From CALXSC01 sp035470525 (GTDB lineage: Bacteria > Pseudomonadota > Alphaproteobacteria > Rickettsiales > UBA1997): a DNA stretch of 36,777 nt. The stretch covers positions 1-36,777 of the forward strand of contig DATIQT010000105.1 of the NCBI GenBank assembly GCA_035470525.1. The letters are read 5' to 3'. The notes under the pieces were generated by a model. The model did not search any database. It was not told the DNA's origin and saw only the letters and a program-made list of their open reading frames with translations. A program made the position numbers and the translations under genes. Position 1 is the first letter of the stretch, and every line of letters begins with the position of its first letter. Below are positions 1-8,785 of this stretch, one piece after another.

Positions 1-22
1 CCTTAATCACCCTTCGTCTCTC

Positions 23-76
23 TAAAATTTTATTGTCTCACCGTATTAAGTTATACGCTATCGCAATAAAATTTTA
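23..76. repeat. Inverted repeat at left edge
   Basis: Two perfectly complementary 13-base arms (TAAAATTTTATTG at 23-35 and its complement at 64-76) enclose a 28-base spacer. The stem is A/T-rich. No gene is visible from 1 to 298; this inverted repeat and the dispersed repeat at 144-183 are all that can be recognised there. Confidence 0.5.
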
Positions 77-143
77 AATCTCCTCGTATATTTCTGCAAA
101 AGCGGTTTATTTAGTGGTTAAGTGAAAGTTGTTTGACTATAGC

Positions 144-183
144 AGTAAATCAAATTATAATTTTAAAATAATTTTCCTCAAAA
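144..183. repeat. Dispersed AT-rich repeat, copy 1
   Basis: A 40-base block starting AGTAAATCAAATTATAATTT and ending TTTTCCTCAAAA recurs at 36681-36719 in the same orientation, with a single one-base indel. Both copies lie in gene-free sequence at opposite ends of the window. The function is unknown; a dispersed intergenic repeat is the simplest reading. Confidence 0.6.
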
Positions 184-298
184 AATTATTTATGCAACAG
201 ATCTACTGTTAAAAATAAAATGAATAATAAAAACAATAATAAAGAAGGGATAAGTTCTAAACTTTATAAATTATTTGCTTATAAATAATTCAATCTTG

Positions 299-1351
299 TT
301 AATAGAAATTTTCTCCTATATTTATAAAATCATCTGGATTATATCTTTCTCTACTATTTTTGATTATTTCATAATGTAAATGTTGTCCTGTACTTCTTCC
401 TGTATTACCTTGCAGACCTATTACATCACCTCTTTTTAATGTATCACCAACCTTTACATTGTAATCACTTAAATGTCCATAAAGAGTTTTCATACCATAT
501 TCATGTTCTAAAACAACAGTCTTGCCATAACCACCCTTAATACCTACAAAAATTACTTTACCATCAGCTGGAGCGATAATTTTTGCCATATAAGAGCCAA
601 CTAAATCTATACCGTGATGCTCCCTTATAGTTTTTAAAAATGGGTCTAATCTTTTACCATATTTACTACTAATGTAAAAACTTTGCATTGGTTCAGAAAA
701 AGGCATAGAATTTATAAAATTCTCCAACTCAGATAAATGATTTATATTATTATCTAAAGTTTGTTTAAGAACAATTGATTCTGACACATCTTCATCAATT
801 GATTTATCTTCATCAATTTCATTATCAATTAAATCATTTACAGAATCATAAGAAACTAATTGTACATTATCAAAATTCAACTTTTCTCTTACAGAATCAA
901 GACTATTAATTCTACTAGCCAATTCTTGGTTTAAATTTCTTGTATTATCTTTAATTCTGTTTAGTACAACTTTAACATTATTTGTTTCTTCTATTTCAGA
1001 ATTATTTATTTTGTTTAATGAACTTTCATCAACAGTAATGAATCTATCATATTTATTTAAAGAAATTAAAAAATTTCTTATATTGGTTATATCTTTATTA
1101 AATAGTACAATTTCAGCAAGTAATTTTTGTTTTACGGATTCTAGTTTTACAATTTTTTCATTTTTTTTAAGAATTTCGCTTCTCATTTCAAAATATCTTA
1201 TTGTTGCAAAAGAAGTCCAAAAAGCTAATAAAACATTCCATACTAAAAATACTATACCAACTCTTCTAAAGCATACACCACTATTTGAAACACAAATAAT
1301 ATTTTTTTCTGTTATAAGATTAGATTTTATTTTTAATAAAAATTTATTCAT
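299..1351 (-). CDS. Membrane-anchored M23 family peptidase (LytM/DipM/NlpD-like)
   Basis: This is a 350-residue protein with one transmembrane segment near residues 32-52, a long charged region that looks coiled-coil (about 55-225), and a C-terminal M23 (lysostaphin-type) domain from about residue 225. The zinc-site motifs are intact: HHGID at 245-249 (His245 and Asp249) and HLH at 324-326. Proteins of this form act in the periplasm, either cutting peptide cross-links in peptidoglycan or regulating amidases at division; here the metal ligands argue for an active enzyme. The gene lies 72 bases downstream of bamA on the same strand, so it may share the bamA transcript. The ATG at 1351 precedes the membrane anchor directly. 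Which M23 subgroup it belongs to cannot be settled by eye. Confidence 0.88.
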   Translation of the reverse strand: MNKFLLKIKSNLITEKNIICVSNSGVCFRRVGIVFLVWNVLLAFWTSFATIRYFEMRSEILKKNEKIVKLESVKQKLLAEIVLFNKDITNIRNFLISLNKYDRFITVDESSLNKINNSEIEETNNVKVVLNRIKDNTRNLNQELASRINSLDSVREKLNFDNVQLVSYDSVNDLIDNEIDEDKSIDEDVSESIVLKQTLDNNINHLSELENFINSMPFSEPMQSFYISSKYGKRLDPFLKTIREHHGIDLVGSYMAKIIAPADGKVIFVGIKGGYGKTVVLEHEYGMKTLYGHLSDYNVKVGDTLKRGDVIGLQGNTGRSTGQHLHYEIIKNSRERYNPDDFINIGENFY

Positions 1352-1423
1352 ATAATTAATTTAACATAACAGAGTTATATTAATATATTATTTACAAAAA
1401 GTCAAGTTTATAAAATTTGTCTA

Positions 1424-3709
1424 CTAAAAACTTGTCCCAAAACTAAATGCAAAATTTTGTGATTCATCATAGCTTTCCTTTTTCAATACTTTTGAAAAAT
1501 CAAAACTTAACGGTCCCATTGGAGATCTCCAAGACAGTGAAAAACCTGCAGCTGACCTTATTGAGCCACTATCAACAATTCTATTTTTATTTAATGTAGA
1601 ACTACCATCAACACCCGTTAAAGTACCAGCGTTTATAAAGAAACTACCATATATTCCATATTCCTTAGGCAAACCTAAAGGGAATTTTACTTCCGCGTCA
1701 CCAACATAATATCTTTTTCCACCAATCGCACTTCCATCTTTTGCACTGCCAGTATCACTATCTATCGTTCTTGGTCCAATACCTCCGTATGTAAATCCTT
1801 TCAAACTATTTCCACCTAAATAAAATGCATCTGTAGGGTTTACACTTTCACCTATACCATCAATAACACCACCTTTAGCACCAAGTCTTAAAGTGATAAT
1901 AGAAGGCCATATTGGTACATAAAAATTTGCATTTGCAGTATTTTTTAAATAATTTTTATCACCACCAATACCCGCATATTCAACTGTCCAGCTCAATGAA
2001 AAGCCTTTTGTTGGGTCAAATCTACTATCTTTTCTATCGTAATATAAACTTTGCCCAACAGAAGAAGTTACCTTATCTCCTTCAGTTATAATACCATCGT
2101 AATCTTCACTAATATCGCTTATTTTGTCTCTATATATAGAATAAAATAATTTTTGATCTAAATATTCTGTAATTGAATATACAGCATTTACACCTCCACC
2201 ATATGTCGTTTCCTTATAATCAACACTATATTCATCTTCATCTTTTTTATAAAATAAATTAAATCCCGCATACAAATCTCTCCCCATAAAATAAGGTTTT
2301 CCATAGGATAAACTAATATTTTTAGTATATTTAGCATACATTATATTTAAACTTAAGCTTTGTCCTAAGCCTAACAAATTGTTTTCTGTAACACCAATTG
2401 TTGCATTTGCACCATCTGTTGTAGAATAACCAATACCAAATTGTAATTCACCAGTTTTCTTTTCTTGTACTTCTATTAAAATATTAAGCTTATTTGGTTG
2501 ATCTCCTCTTTCTTTTGTAACGTTAACTTTTTCAAAATATCCTAAATTGTTTATTCTTTGTATTGACCTATTAAATCTAGTCAAACTAAATGGATCTCCT
2601 TCCTCTAGTCTTAACTCTCTTCTGATTACATCGTCATAAGTTCTAGTATTACCAATGATTTTAATTTCACCAACATATATTCTTGGGCTTTCATCAATCA
2701 CAAAATCAACATCTATTGTTCTATCTTTTGTATTTTTTGAAATCATCGGTTTTACATCAACAAACACAAAACCTTCTTTCGCAAGTTCCGTTGTAATATT
2801 ATCAACAGAAGTATTTAGTAAATTAGCATTAAATATTTTATCTTTTTTTATTTTAACAACTTTTTTAAGTCTTTCATCTTTAACATCTTTTATATTATTA
2901 GTAATTGTTATATTACCAAATTTATATTTTTCACCTTCATCTATTAAAAAAGTAATATCAAACCACCTATTTTCTTGATTTATTTCACCAACAGCAGAAA
3001 GAACTTCAAAATCTGCGTATCCTTTTGAAAAATAAAATCTTCTTAATAATTCCTTATCATATTCAATTCTAGCTGGGTCATAAACTTCACTTGCACCAAA
3101 TCTAAGAATTTTAGATTCTTTGCTATTTAATTCAGCTTTTAAATCTCTTTCATCAAATACTTTCGCACCTATTATATATATCTTTCTAATTTTAGCAGGC
3201 TTTCCTTCGTTAATCTCAAAAACAAGTTTAATTCTATTGCTTCCCTCATCAATAATTTGAGGATTAACGGTTGCCAAAAATCTTCCACTTCTTCTGTATA
3301 AATCAAGAATACGTTTTACATCATTACTTAATTTATTTTTATTAAATACAGATCTTTTTGTTGAACTAATTTCAGATAATAAAATTTCATCATCAATTTT
3401 TTTATTTCCATCAAAATCAATTTCAGTAATAAAAGGATTTTCTATAACTTTTATAATTAACTTACTATTTTTGTAATCAATATTAACTTTTTTGAACAAA
3501 CCGGTTTCATATAAAGTTTTAATATAGTTATTTACATTGTCTTGGCTATAAATTGAATTTTTATCTAATTTCAAATAATTATCTATTATAACTTTATCTA
3601 TTCTCTCATTTCCAATTATTTCGGTAGATTTAATATAATCCGTTCCAAATACACTATTTAGTGAGAAAAAAGAAAGGAAAAAAAATATTAATTTTAACTT
3701 TTTTAACAT
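1424..3709 (-). CDS. bamA: Outer-membrane protein assembly factor BamA
   Basis: BamA is the core of the BAM complex, which folds beta-barrel proteins into the outer membrane. The 761-residue protein begins with a signal peptide (MLKKLKLIFFFLSFFSLNSV, cut near residue 22). Several POTRA repeats follow to about residue 340, then a beta-barrel domain with glycine/aromatic-rich strands. It ends in Phe, the usual terminal signal of outer-membrane barrels. An in-frame extension to 3784 would run into the tRNA-Glu on the same strand and encode no signal peptide, so the ATG at 3709 is chosen. It starts 15 bases after the tRNA 3' end, so the tRNA promoter probably also serves bamA. Its length is normal for alphaproteobacterial BamA. 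Confidence 0.96.
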   Translation of the reverse strand: MLKKLKLIFFFLSFFSLNSVFGTDYIKSTEIIGNERIDKVIIDNYLKLDKNSIYSQDNVNNYIKTLYETGLFKKVNIDYKNSKLIIKVIENPFITEIDFDGNKKIDDEILLSEISSTKRSVFNKNKLSNDVKRILDLYRRSGRFLATVNPQIIDEGSNRIKLVFEINEGKPAKIRKIYIIGAKVFDERDLKAELNSKESKILRFGASEVYDPARIEYDKELLRRFYFSKGYADFEVLSAVGEINQENRWFDITFLIDEGEKYKFGNITITNNIKDVKDERLKKVVKIKKDKIFNANLLNTSVDNITTELAKEGFVFVDVKPMISKNTKDRTIDVDFVIDESPRIYVGEIKIIGNTRTYDDVIRRELRLEEGDPFSLTRFNRSIQRINNLGYFEKVNVTKERGDQPNKLNILIEVQEKKTGELQFGIGYSTTDGANATIGVTENNLLGLGQSLSLNIMYAKYTKNISLSYGKPYFMGRDLYAGFNLFYKKDEDEYSVDYKETTYGGGVNAVYSITEYLDQKLFYSIYRDKISDISEDYDGIITEGDKVTSSVGQSLYYDRKDSRFDPTKGFSLSWTVEYAGIGGDKNYLKNTANANFYVPIWPSIITLRLGAKGGVIDGIGESVNPTDAFYLGGNSLKGFTYGGIGPRTIDSDTGSAKDGSAIGGKRYYVGDAEVKFPLGLPKEYGIYGSFFINAGTLTGVDGSSTLNKNRIVDSGSIRSAAGFSLSWRSPMGPLSFDFSKVLKKESYDESQNFAFSFGTSF

Positions 3710-3723
3710 AATTACATAAATAA

Positions 3724-3798
3724 TGGTGATCCCTACGAGATTCGAACTCGTGTTTCCACCGTGAGAGGGTAGCATCCTAACCACTAGATGAAGGGACC
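3724..3798 (-). tRNA. tRNA-Glu (anticodon CTC)
   Basis: The cloverleaf reads on the minus strand: 7-bp acceptor GGTCCCT/AGGGATC with one G-U pair, anticodon stem CTACC/GGTGG around the loop CTCTCAC, a T-arm with GTTCGAATC, discriminator A and an encoded CCA. The anticodon is CTC, which reads GAG. Most small AT-rich genomes rely on a TTC anticodon for Glu, so a second tRNA-Glu elsewhere is expected. It lies immediately upstream of bamA. Confidence 0.93.
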
Positions 3799-3808
3799 TT
3801 TCTCAAGA

Positions 3809-3836
3809 AATATACACATAAAAATCATAAAAGCAA
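3809..3836 (-). promoter_or_regulatory. Promoter for tRNA-Glu (and probably bamA)
   Basis: On the minus strand, TTGCTT (3836-3831), a 16-base spacer and TATATT (3814-3809) match a sigma70-type promoter. The -10 box ends 10 bases before the tRNA 5' end. Confidence 0.6.
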
Positions 3837-3892
3837 TAAATTTATACTCCCCATTTCATTATCTGTTCATTAAAGTAAAATAAAAACTTAAA

Positions 3893-4300
3893 ATGACCGA
3901 AATTAGTGAAGTTCAGAAAACAATTTATAATTGCTTAAACGGACAAACAAGTACAAATTTTTCAAATTTACAAGGTATTTTTACTTATATTGAAAAAAAC
4001 TCAGACTTTCCATATATCTTTATTTCAACAAACAAAATTGAAAATTTATCAACATTTTCAAAAAATATTTATTCTTATTCAATAGGAGTTAATGTTTTTG
4101 ACAAAAATACAAGCAATTCATTTGTAGTAAGTATAGCTGAAGAAATTAAATCAATTTTTTCCGATATATCGAATTTTACAACAAATGATTATGAAATTTT
4201 AGATATTAAATTTAAAGAAATAAACATTTCATTGGAATCCAATAATACAATTTGGAAAAGTGAAATAAACTTTGAATTTATAATATCCACAACGATATAA
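3893..4300 (+). CDS. DUF3168-like phage/GTA tail-terminator family protein
   Basis: This 135-residue protein resembles the DUF3168 family, which includes the tail-terminator protein of the Rhodobacter capsulatus gene transfer agent and related phages. Visible family features are an N-terminal helix (about 3-15), the core segment FPYIFISTNKIENLSTFSKN (about 39-58), a strand pattern YSYSIGVNVFDK, and then a helix AEEIKSIFSD. No other head or tail gene is adjacent: the neighbours are tRNA-Glu and an XRE regulator. It is therefore a lone phage-type gene, either a remnant or part of a scattered gene-transfer-agent set as known in Rickettsiales. The reading frame is intact, which suggests it is kept or recently isolated. 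The family call is by pattern only. Confidence 0.65.
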   Translation: MTEISEVQKTIYNCLNGQTSTNFSNLQGIFTYIEKNSDFPYIFISTNKIENLSTFSKNIYSYSIGVNVFDKNTSNSFVVSIAEEIKSIFSDISNFTTNDYEILDIKFKEINISLESNNTIWKSEINFEFIISTTI

Positions 4301-4355
4301 AACTATATTAAACTACTGTATAAAGATGTTTTTTATATATTTGTCAATTATTAGT

Positions 4356-4398
4356 TGTAAAATAATTAAATCATTATATCTTTTATGTAAAATAATTA
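4356..4398. promoter_or_regulatory. Direct repeats upstream of XRE regulator
   Basis: The 13-mer TGTAAAATAATTA occurs at 4356-4368 and again at 4386-4398, exactly 30 bases apart (about three helical turns). The second copy lies 21 bases before the start of the XRE gene. The spacing suits cooperative repressor binding, but the DNA is AT-rich, so chance repetition is possible. Confidence 0.35.
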
Positions 4399-4419
4399 TT
4401 AATTAATTTGTTTTTTTAA

Positions 4420-4773
4420 ATGAACGACGAAGAAAAAATAAATAAATCAATTGGGGAAAAAATAGCTGTTTTTAGAGAAACAAAACGACTTAGCAGAACT
4501 AAATTATCAAAAATACTTGGTATTACCCAACAACAATTAAATAAATATGAGAAAGGTATTAACAGAATTTCTGCTGCAAAATTAGCTTTAATCGCTAAAC
4601 AATTTCAATGCGATATTTTATATTTTTATGATGAATTATCCAGCATGGACTTAAAAACATCAAAAGAAATAAAGAAAAATTTAGATACTTTAATTTCATA
4701 TTTTTTAAATATAAAAAAACGCAATAGACGTTATTTGATTATTTCTCTAATAAAAGAACTATCAGAGGAGTGA
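4420..4773 (+). CDS. XRE-family helix-turn-helix regulator
   Basis: This is a 117-residue protein with a Cro/C1-type HTH domain at about residues 12-68. The pattern is typical: an R-E-T-K-x-L-S-R start, LSKILGITQQQLNKYEKGIN as the helix-turn-helix, and ISAAKLALIAKQF as the following helices. The tail (70-117) is basic and helical with no recognised domain. This form is common in alphaproteobacteria and Rickettsiales as a small stand-alone regulator. Its 3' end overlaps the 3' end of convergent xseA by 12 bases, so no terminator lies between them. Direct repeats just upstream may be its own operator. Its targets cannot be told from the sequence. Confidence 0.85.
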   Translation: MNDEEKINKSIGEKIAVFRETKRLSRTKLSKILGITQQQLNKYEKGINRISAAKLALIAKQFQCDILYFYDELSSMDLKTSKEIKKNLDTLISYFLNIKKRNRRYLIISLIKELSEE

Positions 4774-6000
4774 AATTTTAATTTTTACTTTTCCATCAGA
4801 AAATTCTAAAATATATTCTTTATCTTCGAAAATCTCCTTTTTGAATTTTACAGTATTTCCCAAAACATCTTTTAAAATAGGGTATTTATTTGCATAATTT
4901 TTTAACTTTAAATCTGCAACATTAACTCTATCAGAAAATTTTTTAAATTTTAAAAAAATAATTTTATTAATATCAATTCTTTCAAGAAGAAATTTTCTTT
5001 TTTTATACCTTTCAACATTTATTTTAAATATATTTTTAAGCTTGATATCTACTGTTTTTAATAAGAAATTATGTTTTTCAAAAGTATTAACTTTTTTATT
5101 TAAAAGCTTTCTAAAAATTTCTTCCAAAATATTAGATTTTCTTTCATTTTGATTAATTAATGCAACAAATAATCTTTTAGTTAAATTATGTAAATTTAAA
5201 AATGCTTGCTCTTTACTAATAGTCAAATACTCGGCAACAGAAGTAGGCGTAGGCAATCTCAAATCACTAGCATAATCAATCAAAGTCCAATCAACTTCAT
5301 GTCCAACAGCCGAAATAATAGGCACTTGAGAAGTCGCTACACATCTCACTAACTCCTCGTCATTAAAAGCCATTAAATCTTCTACAGAACCACCACCCCT
5401 TGTAATAACAATTACATCTGGTCTATTTTTATTAAAATATTTAATAGCTTCAATTATTTCTTTCGGGGCATCTTTTCCCTGCATCAAAACTGAATATAAT
5501 CTTAAAGAAATTGGAGTTCTATTTTTAAGTCTACTCAATATATCTTGTAACGCTGCTCCACTTTCCGCAGTAATCAATCCAACAGTTTTAGGAAATTTTG
5601 GTATTAGCTTTTTTCTTTCAACATCAAATAAACCTTCCTTAGTAAGTCTTTCTTTTCTTTCTTGAATTAATTTTAATAACGTTCCTTCCCCACTAACTTG
5701 AATCATTTCAACCAAAATCTGATAATTAGACCTTTCTTTATAAATCGTCAATCTACCAGAAACTATTACCTCTAAACCATCAACCAATTCGAAATTACAA
5801 TAATCAGCAAATTGTTTAAACATTACTGCATTAATTATTGAATTTTCATCTTTTAAAGAAAAGTAGCAATGACCACTTGGGTGTTTTTTGTACCCACTAA
5901 TTTCACCCTTAATTTTAATATAAAAATATTCCTTTTCCAAAATATTCTTAATACCTTGAACTATTTCAGAAACAGTATATTCTTTAATTAAATCAGCCAT
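4762..6000 (-). CDS. xseA: Exodeoxyribonuclease VII large subunit
   Basis: XseA is the catalytic subunit of exonuclease VII, which degrades single-stranded DNA from both ends in the cytoplasm. The 412-residue protein has an N-terminal OB-fold (about 20-110, with the conserved HPSGHCYFSLKD at 40-51). The nuclease core follows: GLITAESGAALQDI at 141-154, then the glycine-rich TRGGGS segment with EDLMAFNDEE and VGHEVDWT, and LRLPTPTSVAE near 250. The C-terminal region (about 265-385) is a long lysine-rich helical stretch, as in the family's coiled coil. It is slightly shorter than typical (about 450). The partner gene xseB is not in the window. Confidence 0.96.
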   Translation of the reverse strand: MADLIKEYTVSEIVQGIKNILEKEYFYIKIKGEISGYKKHPSGHCYFSLKDENSIINAVMFKQFADYCNFELVDGLEVIVSGRLTIYKERSNYQILVEMIQVSGEGTLLKLIQERKERLTKEGLFDVERKKLIPKFPKTVGLITAESGAALQDILSRLKNRTPISLRLYSVLMQGKDAPKEIIEAIKYFNKNRPDVIVITRGGGSVEDLMAFNDEELVRCVATSQVPIISAVGHEVDWTLIDYASDLRLPTPTSVAEYLTISKEQAFLNLHNLTKRLFVALINQNERKSNILEEIFRKLLNKKVNTFEKHNFLLKTVDIKLKNIFKINVERYKKRKFLLERIDINKIIFLKFKKFSDRVNVADLKLKNYANKYPILKDVLGNTVKFKKEIFEDKEYILEFSDGKVKIKISLL

Positions 6001-6166
6001 AAAATAATAAATTTTTATAAATTTATTATCCTATATAAAATTTCTTTTTCAACTTTTATATAAGAAAAAATTAATTAAATATAATTAAAGACGAATGATT
6101 TTACTTATTATAATAGCTAATATTTATTATATTTATTTAATAACTATTAAAGGCTAATTAAAGAAA

Positions 6167-6243
6167 TGGTGGAGACTAAGAGGCTCGAACTCTCGACCTA
6201 CTGGGTGCAAACCAGTCGCTCTAGCCAACTGAGCTAAGTCCCC
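6167..6243 (-). tRNA. tRNA-Ala (anticodon TGC)
   Basis: The minus-strand cloverleaf has acceptor GGGGACT/AGTCTCC, including the G3-U70 wobble that marks alanine tRNAs. The anticodon stem ACTGG/CCAGT encloses TTTGCAC, giving anticodon TGC. The T-arm carries GTTCGAG, the discriminator is A and CCA is encoded. Confidence 0.97.
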
Positions 6244-6254
6244 ACTACCAGAAA

Positions 6255-6283
6255 ATTATATATATCATGTTTTTAATTGTCAA
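6255..6283 (-). promoter_or_regulatory. Consensus promoter of tRNA-Ala
   Basis: The minus strand shows exact TTGACA (6283-6278), a 17-base spacer and exact TATAAT (6260-6255), with the -10 box 11 bases from the tRNA 5' end. It is the best-matching promoter in the window. Confidence 0.85.
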
Positions 6284-6325
6284 CAAAAATAATATAAAGA
6301 AATTATCATTATTTATATATCTCTA

Positions 6326-6353
6326 TTGCATTTTAAATATTACTAAATATTAT
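6326..6353 (+). promoter_or_regulatory. Probable promoter of the sugar operon
   Basis: TTGCAT (6326-6331), a 16-base spacer and TATTAT (6348-6353) lie 29 bases before the manC ATG. The match is moderate in a very AT-rich background. Confidence 0.45.
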
Positions 6354-6382
6354 CTACCTCATACAAATAATAATTGTACATT

Positions 6383-7453
6383 ATGAAAGTTGTAATTCAA
6401 GCAGGTGGAAATGGTACTAGATTGTGGCCAATTTCAAGAAAAAATAAACCTAAACAATTTGTAAAATTATTGAATAATGAGACATTATTTAGTCAAACAG
6501 TTAAGAGATTTCAATCTTTTGGTGATGATTTAATTATTTTAGGAAATAATAATCATAAAGACTTAATAAATGAAGAGATAAAAATAAATAATTTAAAAAA
6601 TCCAAAAGTGTTTTTAGAACCAAAAGCCATGAATACAGCTCCAAGTATTTGTGTTGTTGTCCAATATTTGATGAATAATAATTCTAAAGATGAAATTGTA
6701 GTATTTTGTCCATCAGACCATTATATGAATGATATAGAATCTTTTATTAATTCTTTAAAAGTTGGTGAAAAATTTGCTAAAGAAGATAAGGTTATATGTT
6801 TTGGAATTCAACCTTTATACCCAGAAACTGGTTATGGATATATTAAAGTTGGTGAAAAAATAAATGATGATGCTTTTTATGTTGATAGGTTTGTAGAAAA
6901 ACCAAATATTGAAAGGGCTATAGAATTTTTAAAAGATGGTGGTTATTTGTGGAATGGTGGTATTTTTATGGCAAAAGTATCTGTTCTTTATGAATTATTT
7001 AATAAATATCAAAAATCATTGCTTAAAAATATTGAATTAACTTTAAAAAATTCAAAAGAAAAAAATAATATTATATTTTTAAATAAAGAATATTTTGAAA
7101 AGGTTGAAGAAATATCAATGGATTACGCAATAATAGAAAATTTAAATTCATCTAACCTAGTTACCGTTCCTTTAAAATTAATTTGGAGTGATGTTGGTAA
7201 TTATAAATCATTGTTTGATATTGATAATGATAAAACCAAAGATAAAAATGTAATTAGTGGTAGAGCTATTTTATATAATACAGAAAATTGTTTAATTAGA
7301 TCTGATAAAAAAATAATATGCTGTTCTGATGTTGAAGATTTGGTTATTGTTGAAGAAGGAGATACTATTCTTATTATGAAAAAAGATAAATCACAAAATA
7401 TAAAGAAGTTAATAGAAAAATGTAAAGAGGAAAATTTTGGAGACTTATTATGA
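6383..7453 (+). CDS. manC: Mannose-1-phosphate guanylyltransferase (GDP-mannose pyrophosphorylase)
   Basis: The enzyme joins mannose-1-phosphate and GTP to give GDP-mannose. The nucleotidyltransferase signature AGGNGTRLWPISRKNKPKQF sits at residues 7-26, followed by FCPSDHYM, GYGYIKVG and FVEKP, and then a C-terminal beta-helix-like part. At 356 residues it lacks the C-terminal phosphomannose isomerase (cupin) domain of bifunctional ManC/AlgA proteins (about 470 residues), so it should do the transferase step only. A TTG codon at 6374 could add three residues; the ATG at 6383 is preferred because MKVVIQAGG is the usual family N-terminus. It is the first gene of the operon, overlapping the next gene by 4 bases (ATGA). 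No phosphomannomutase gene is nearby. Confidence 0.93.
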   Translation: MKVVIQAGGNGTRLWPISRKNKPKQFVKLLNNETLFSQTVKRFQSFGDDLIILGNNNHKDLINEEIKINNLKNPKVFLEPKAMNTAPSICVVVQYLMNNNSKDEIVVFCPSDHYMNDIESFINSLKVGEKFAKEDKVICFGIQPLYPETGYGYIKVGEKINDDAFYVDRFVEKPNIERAIEFLKDGGYLWNGGIFMAKVSVLYELFNKYQKSLLKNIELTLKNSKEKNNIIFLNKEYFEKVEEISMDYAIIENLNSSNLVTVPLKLIWSDVGNYKSLFDIDNDKTKDKNVISGRAILYNTENCLIRSDKKIICCSDVEDLVIVEEGDTILIMKKDKSQNIKKLIEKCKEENFGDLL

Positions 7454-8763
7454 AGAAGAAAAATATTTTACTTGATTTAGATGTAATAGTTAAAGGTGTT
7501 TTTGATAAAAGTTATAAAACTGGAATTTTTTGGACAGAATATAATATTTTATTGGAGATGAAAAAAAATCATGGTGAGGAATTTAATTTTTATGGATTTT
7601 GTGATTGTGGTGAAAAATTTTTAAATGAAAAAGTTTTTAAGGTATTTCCTGAATTGAGTTGGATTAAGTATTTTAATATTTATTCTACATCAGAATATTA
7701 TAAAAAATTATTGGCATTTAAGATTAGAAATTTAAGAAGTAGCAAAAAAAGTAATAAAAACTTTTTTGCAAAAATTTTTTTAAATACTAAAATTATTGTA
7801 TTTAAAATTTTAAAACTTTTAACATTATTTTTACCTAAAAAACATGCAGATTTAAGTTCTGTAGATATTTATCAATCTTTTTTTTATATTACACCTAAAG
7901 AAATAATAAGAAATAAGGGAATAAAAAAATTTGTAATGGTTTACGATGTTATGCCGATAACTAATCCTGAATTTTTTGTAGATGATGAAAATTATAAAAC
8001 ATGTAAAGATAAATTTATAAATAATCTTATCGTTTTAGATAAAGGTGTGAATATTATTACTAATTCTAAGTTTGTAATGAATGAATTTAAAAGAGAATTA
8101 CCTAAGTTTCAGGATAGTAATATTATAGTTGATTTTCTAGCAGCTGATGGAACACAATTTTTTAAAAAAGAAGAGAGTGAGAATGATAAAAAGATATTAA
8201 TAAAATATAATATTCCAACAAATTCAAAATATTTACTTAGTTTGTGTTCTTTGAATAAAAGAAAAAATTTAGCATTTTTAGTTAGTGCTTTTATTGATTT
8301 TTTAGAAGAAAATCAAAATATTCAAGATTTAAATTTAGTTTTAGCTGGTCCAAAAGGTTGGTTAATAGATGATATGTTAAATAATATTCAAAATTGTGCA
8401 AAATATAAAGATAAAATTATTTTAACAGGATTTGTAGATGAAGAAGATAAAAATACTATTTACAATAAAGCATTTACTTTTATTTTTCCAAGTTTGGCTG
8501 AAGGTTTTGGATTACCTGTATTAGAAGCTATGCATTGTGGAATACCTGTAATTTCCTCAAATACAACATCTCTTCCAGAGGTTTATGGAGATGCGGCAAT
8601 AGGTATTAGTCCAACAGATAAAAATGATTTAATATCTGCTATAACAAACTTTTATTTTGATGAAAAATTAAGACAAAAATATATAGAAAAAGGTTTGAAG
8701 CAAACAAAAAAGTTCTCTTGGGAGAAAACTGTTGACAATATGGTTAATGAATATTTAAAATAG
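7450..8763 (+). CDS. Family GT4-type glycosyltransferase
   Basis: This 437-residue glycosyltransferase has the GT-B layout. The C-terminal half carries the family 4 donor-site pattern: the SLCSLNKRKNLAFLVSAF segment, LAGPKGW, LTGFVDEED and the E-x7-E motif EGFGLPVLE at 351-359, followed by SSNTTSLPEVYGDAA. Such enzymes move a sugar from a nucleotide sugar, often GDP-mannose, to a growing glycan at the inner face of the membrane. The start codon overlaps the manC stop (ATGA), indicating translational coupling. The N-terminal acceptor half is not close to anything recognised, so the acceptor and linkage are unknown. Confidence 0.88.
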   Translation: MKKKNILLDLDVIVKGVFDKSYKTGIFWTEYNILLEMKKNHGEEFNFYGFCDCGEKFLNEKVFKVFPELSWIKYFNIYSTSEYYKKLLAFKIRNLRSSKKSNKNFFAKIFLNTKIIVFKILKLLTLFLPKKHADLSSVDIYQSFFYITPKEIIRNKGIKKFVMVYDVMPITNPEFFVDDENYKTCKDKFINNLIVLDKGVNIITNSKFVMNEFKRELPKFQDSNIIVDFLAADGTQFFKKEESENDKKILIKYNIPTNSKYLLSLCSLNKRKNLAFLVSAFIDFLEENQNIQDLNLVLAGPKGWLIDDMLNNIQNCAKYKDKIILTGFVDEEDKNTIYNKAFTFIFPSLAEGFGLPVLEAMHCGIPVISSNTTSLPEVYGDAAIGISPTDKNDLISAITNFYFDEKLRQKYIEKGLKQTKKFSWEKTVDNMVNEYLK

Positions 8764-8785
8764 ACTTATCAATAATTTATAAAAT

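Noticed and set aside
3710..3784. N-terminal extension of BamA to 3784
   Set aside because: It would translate most of the tRNA-Glu gene and place 25 residues ahead of a clear signal peptide.
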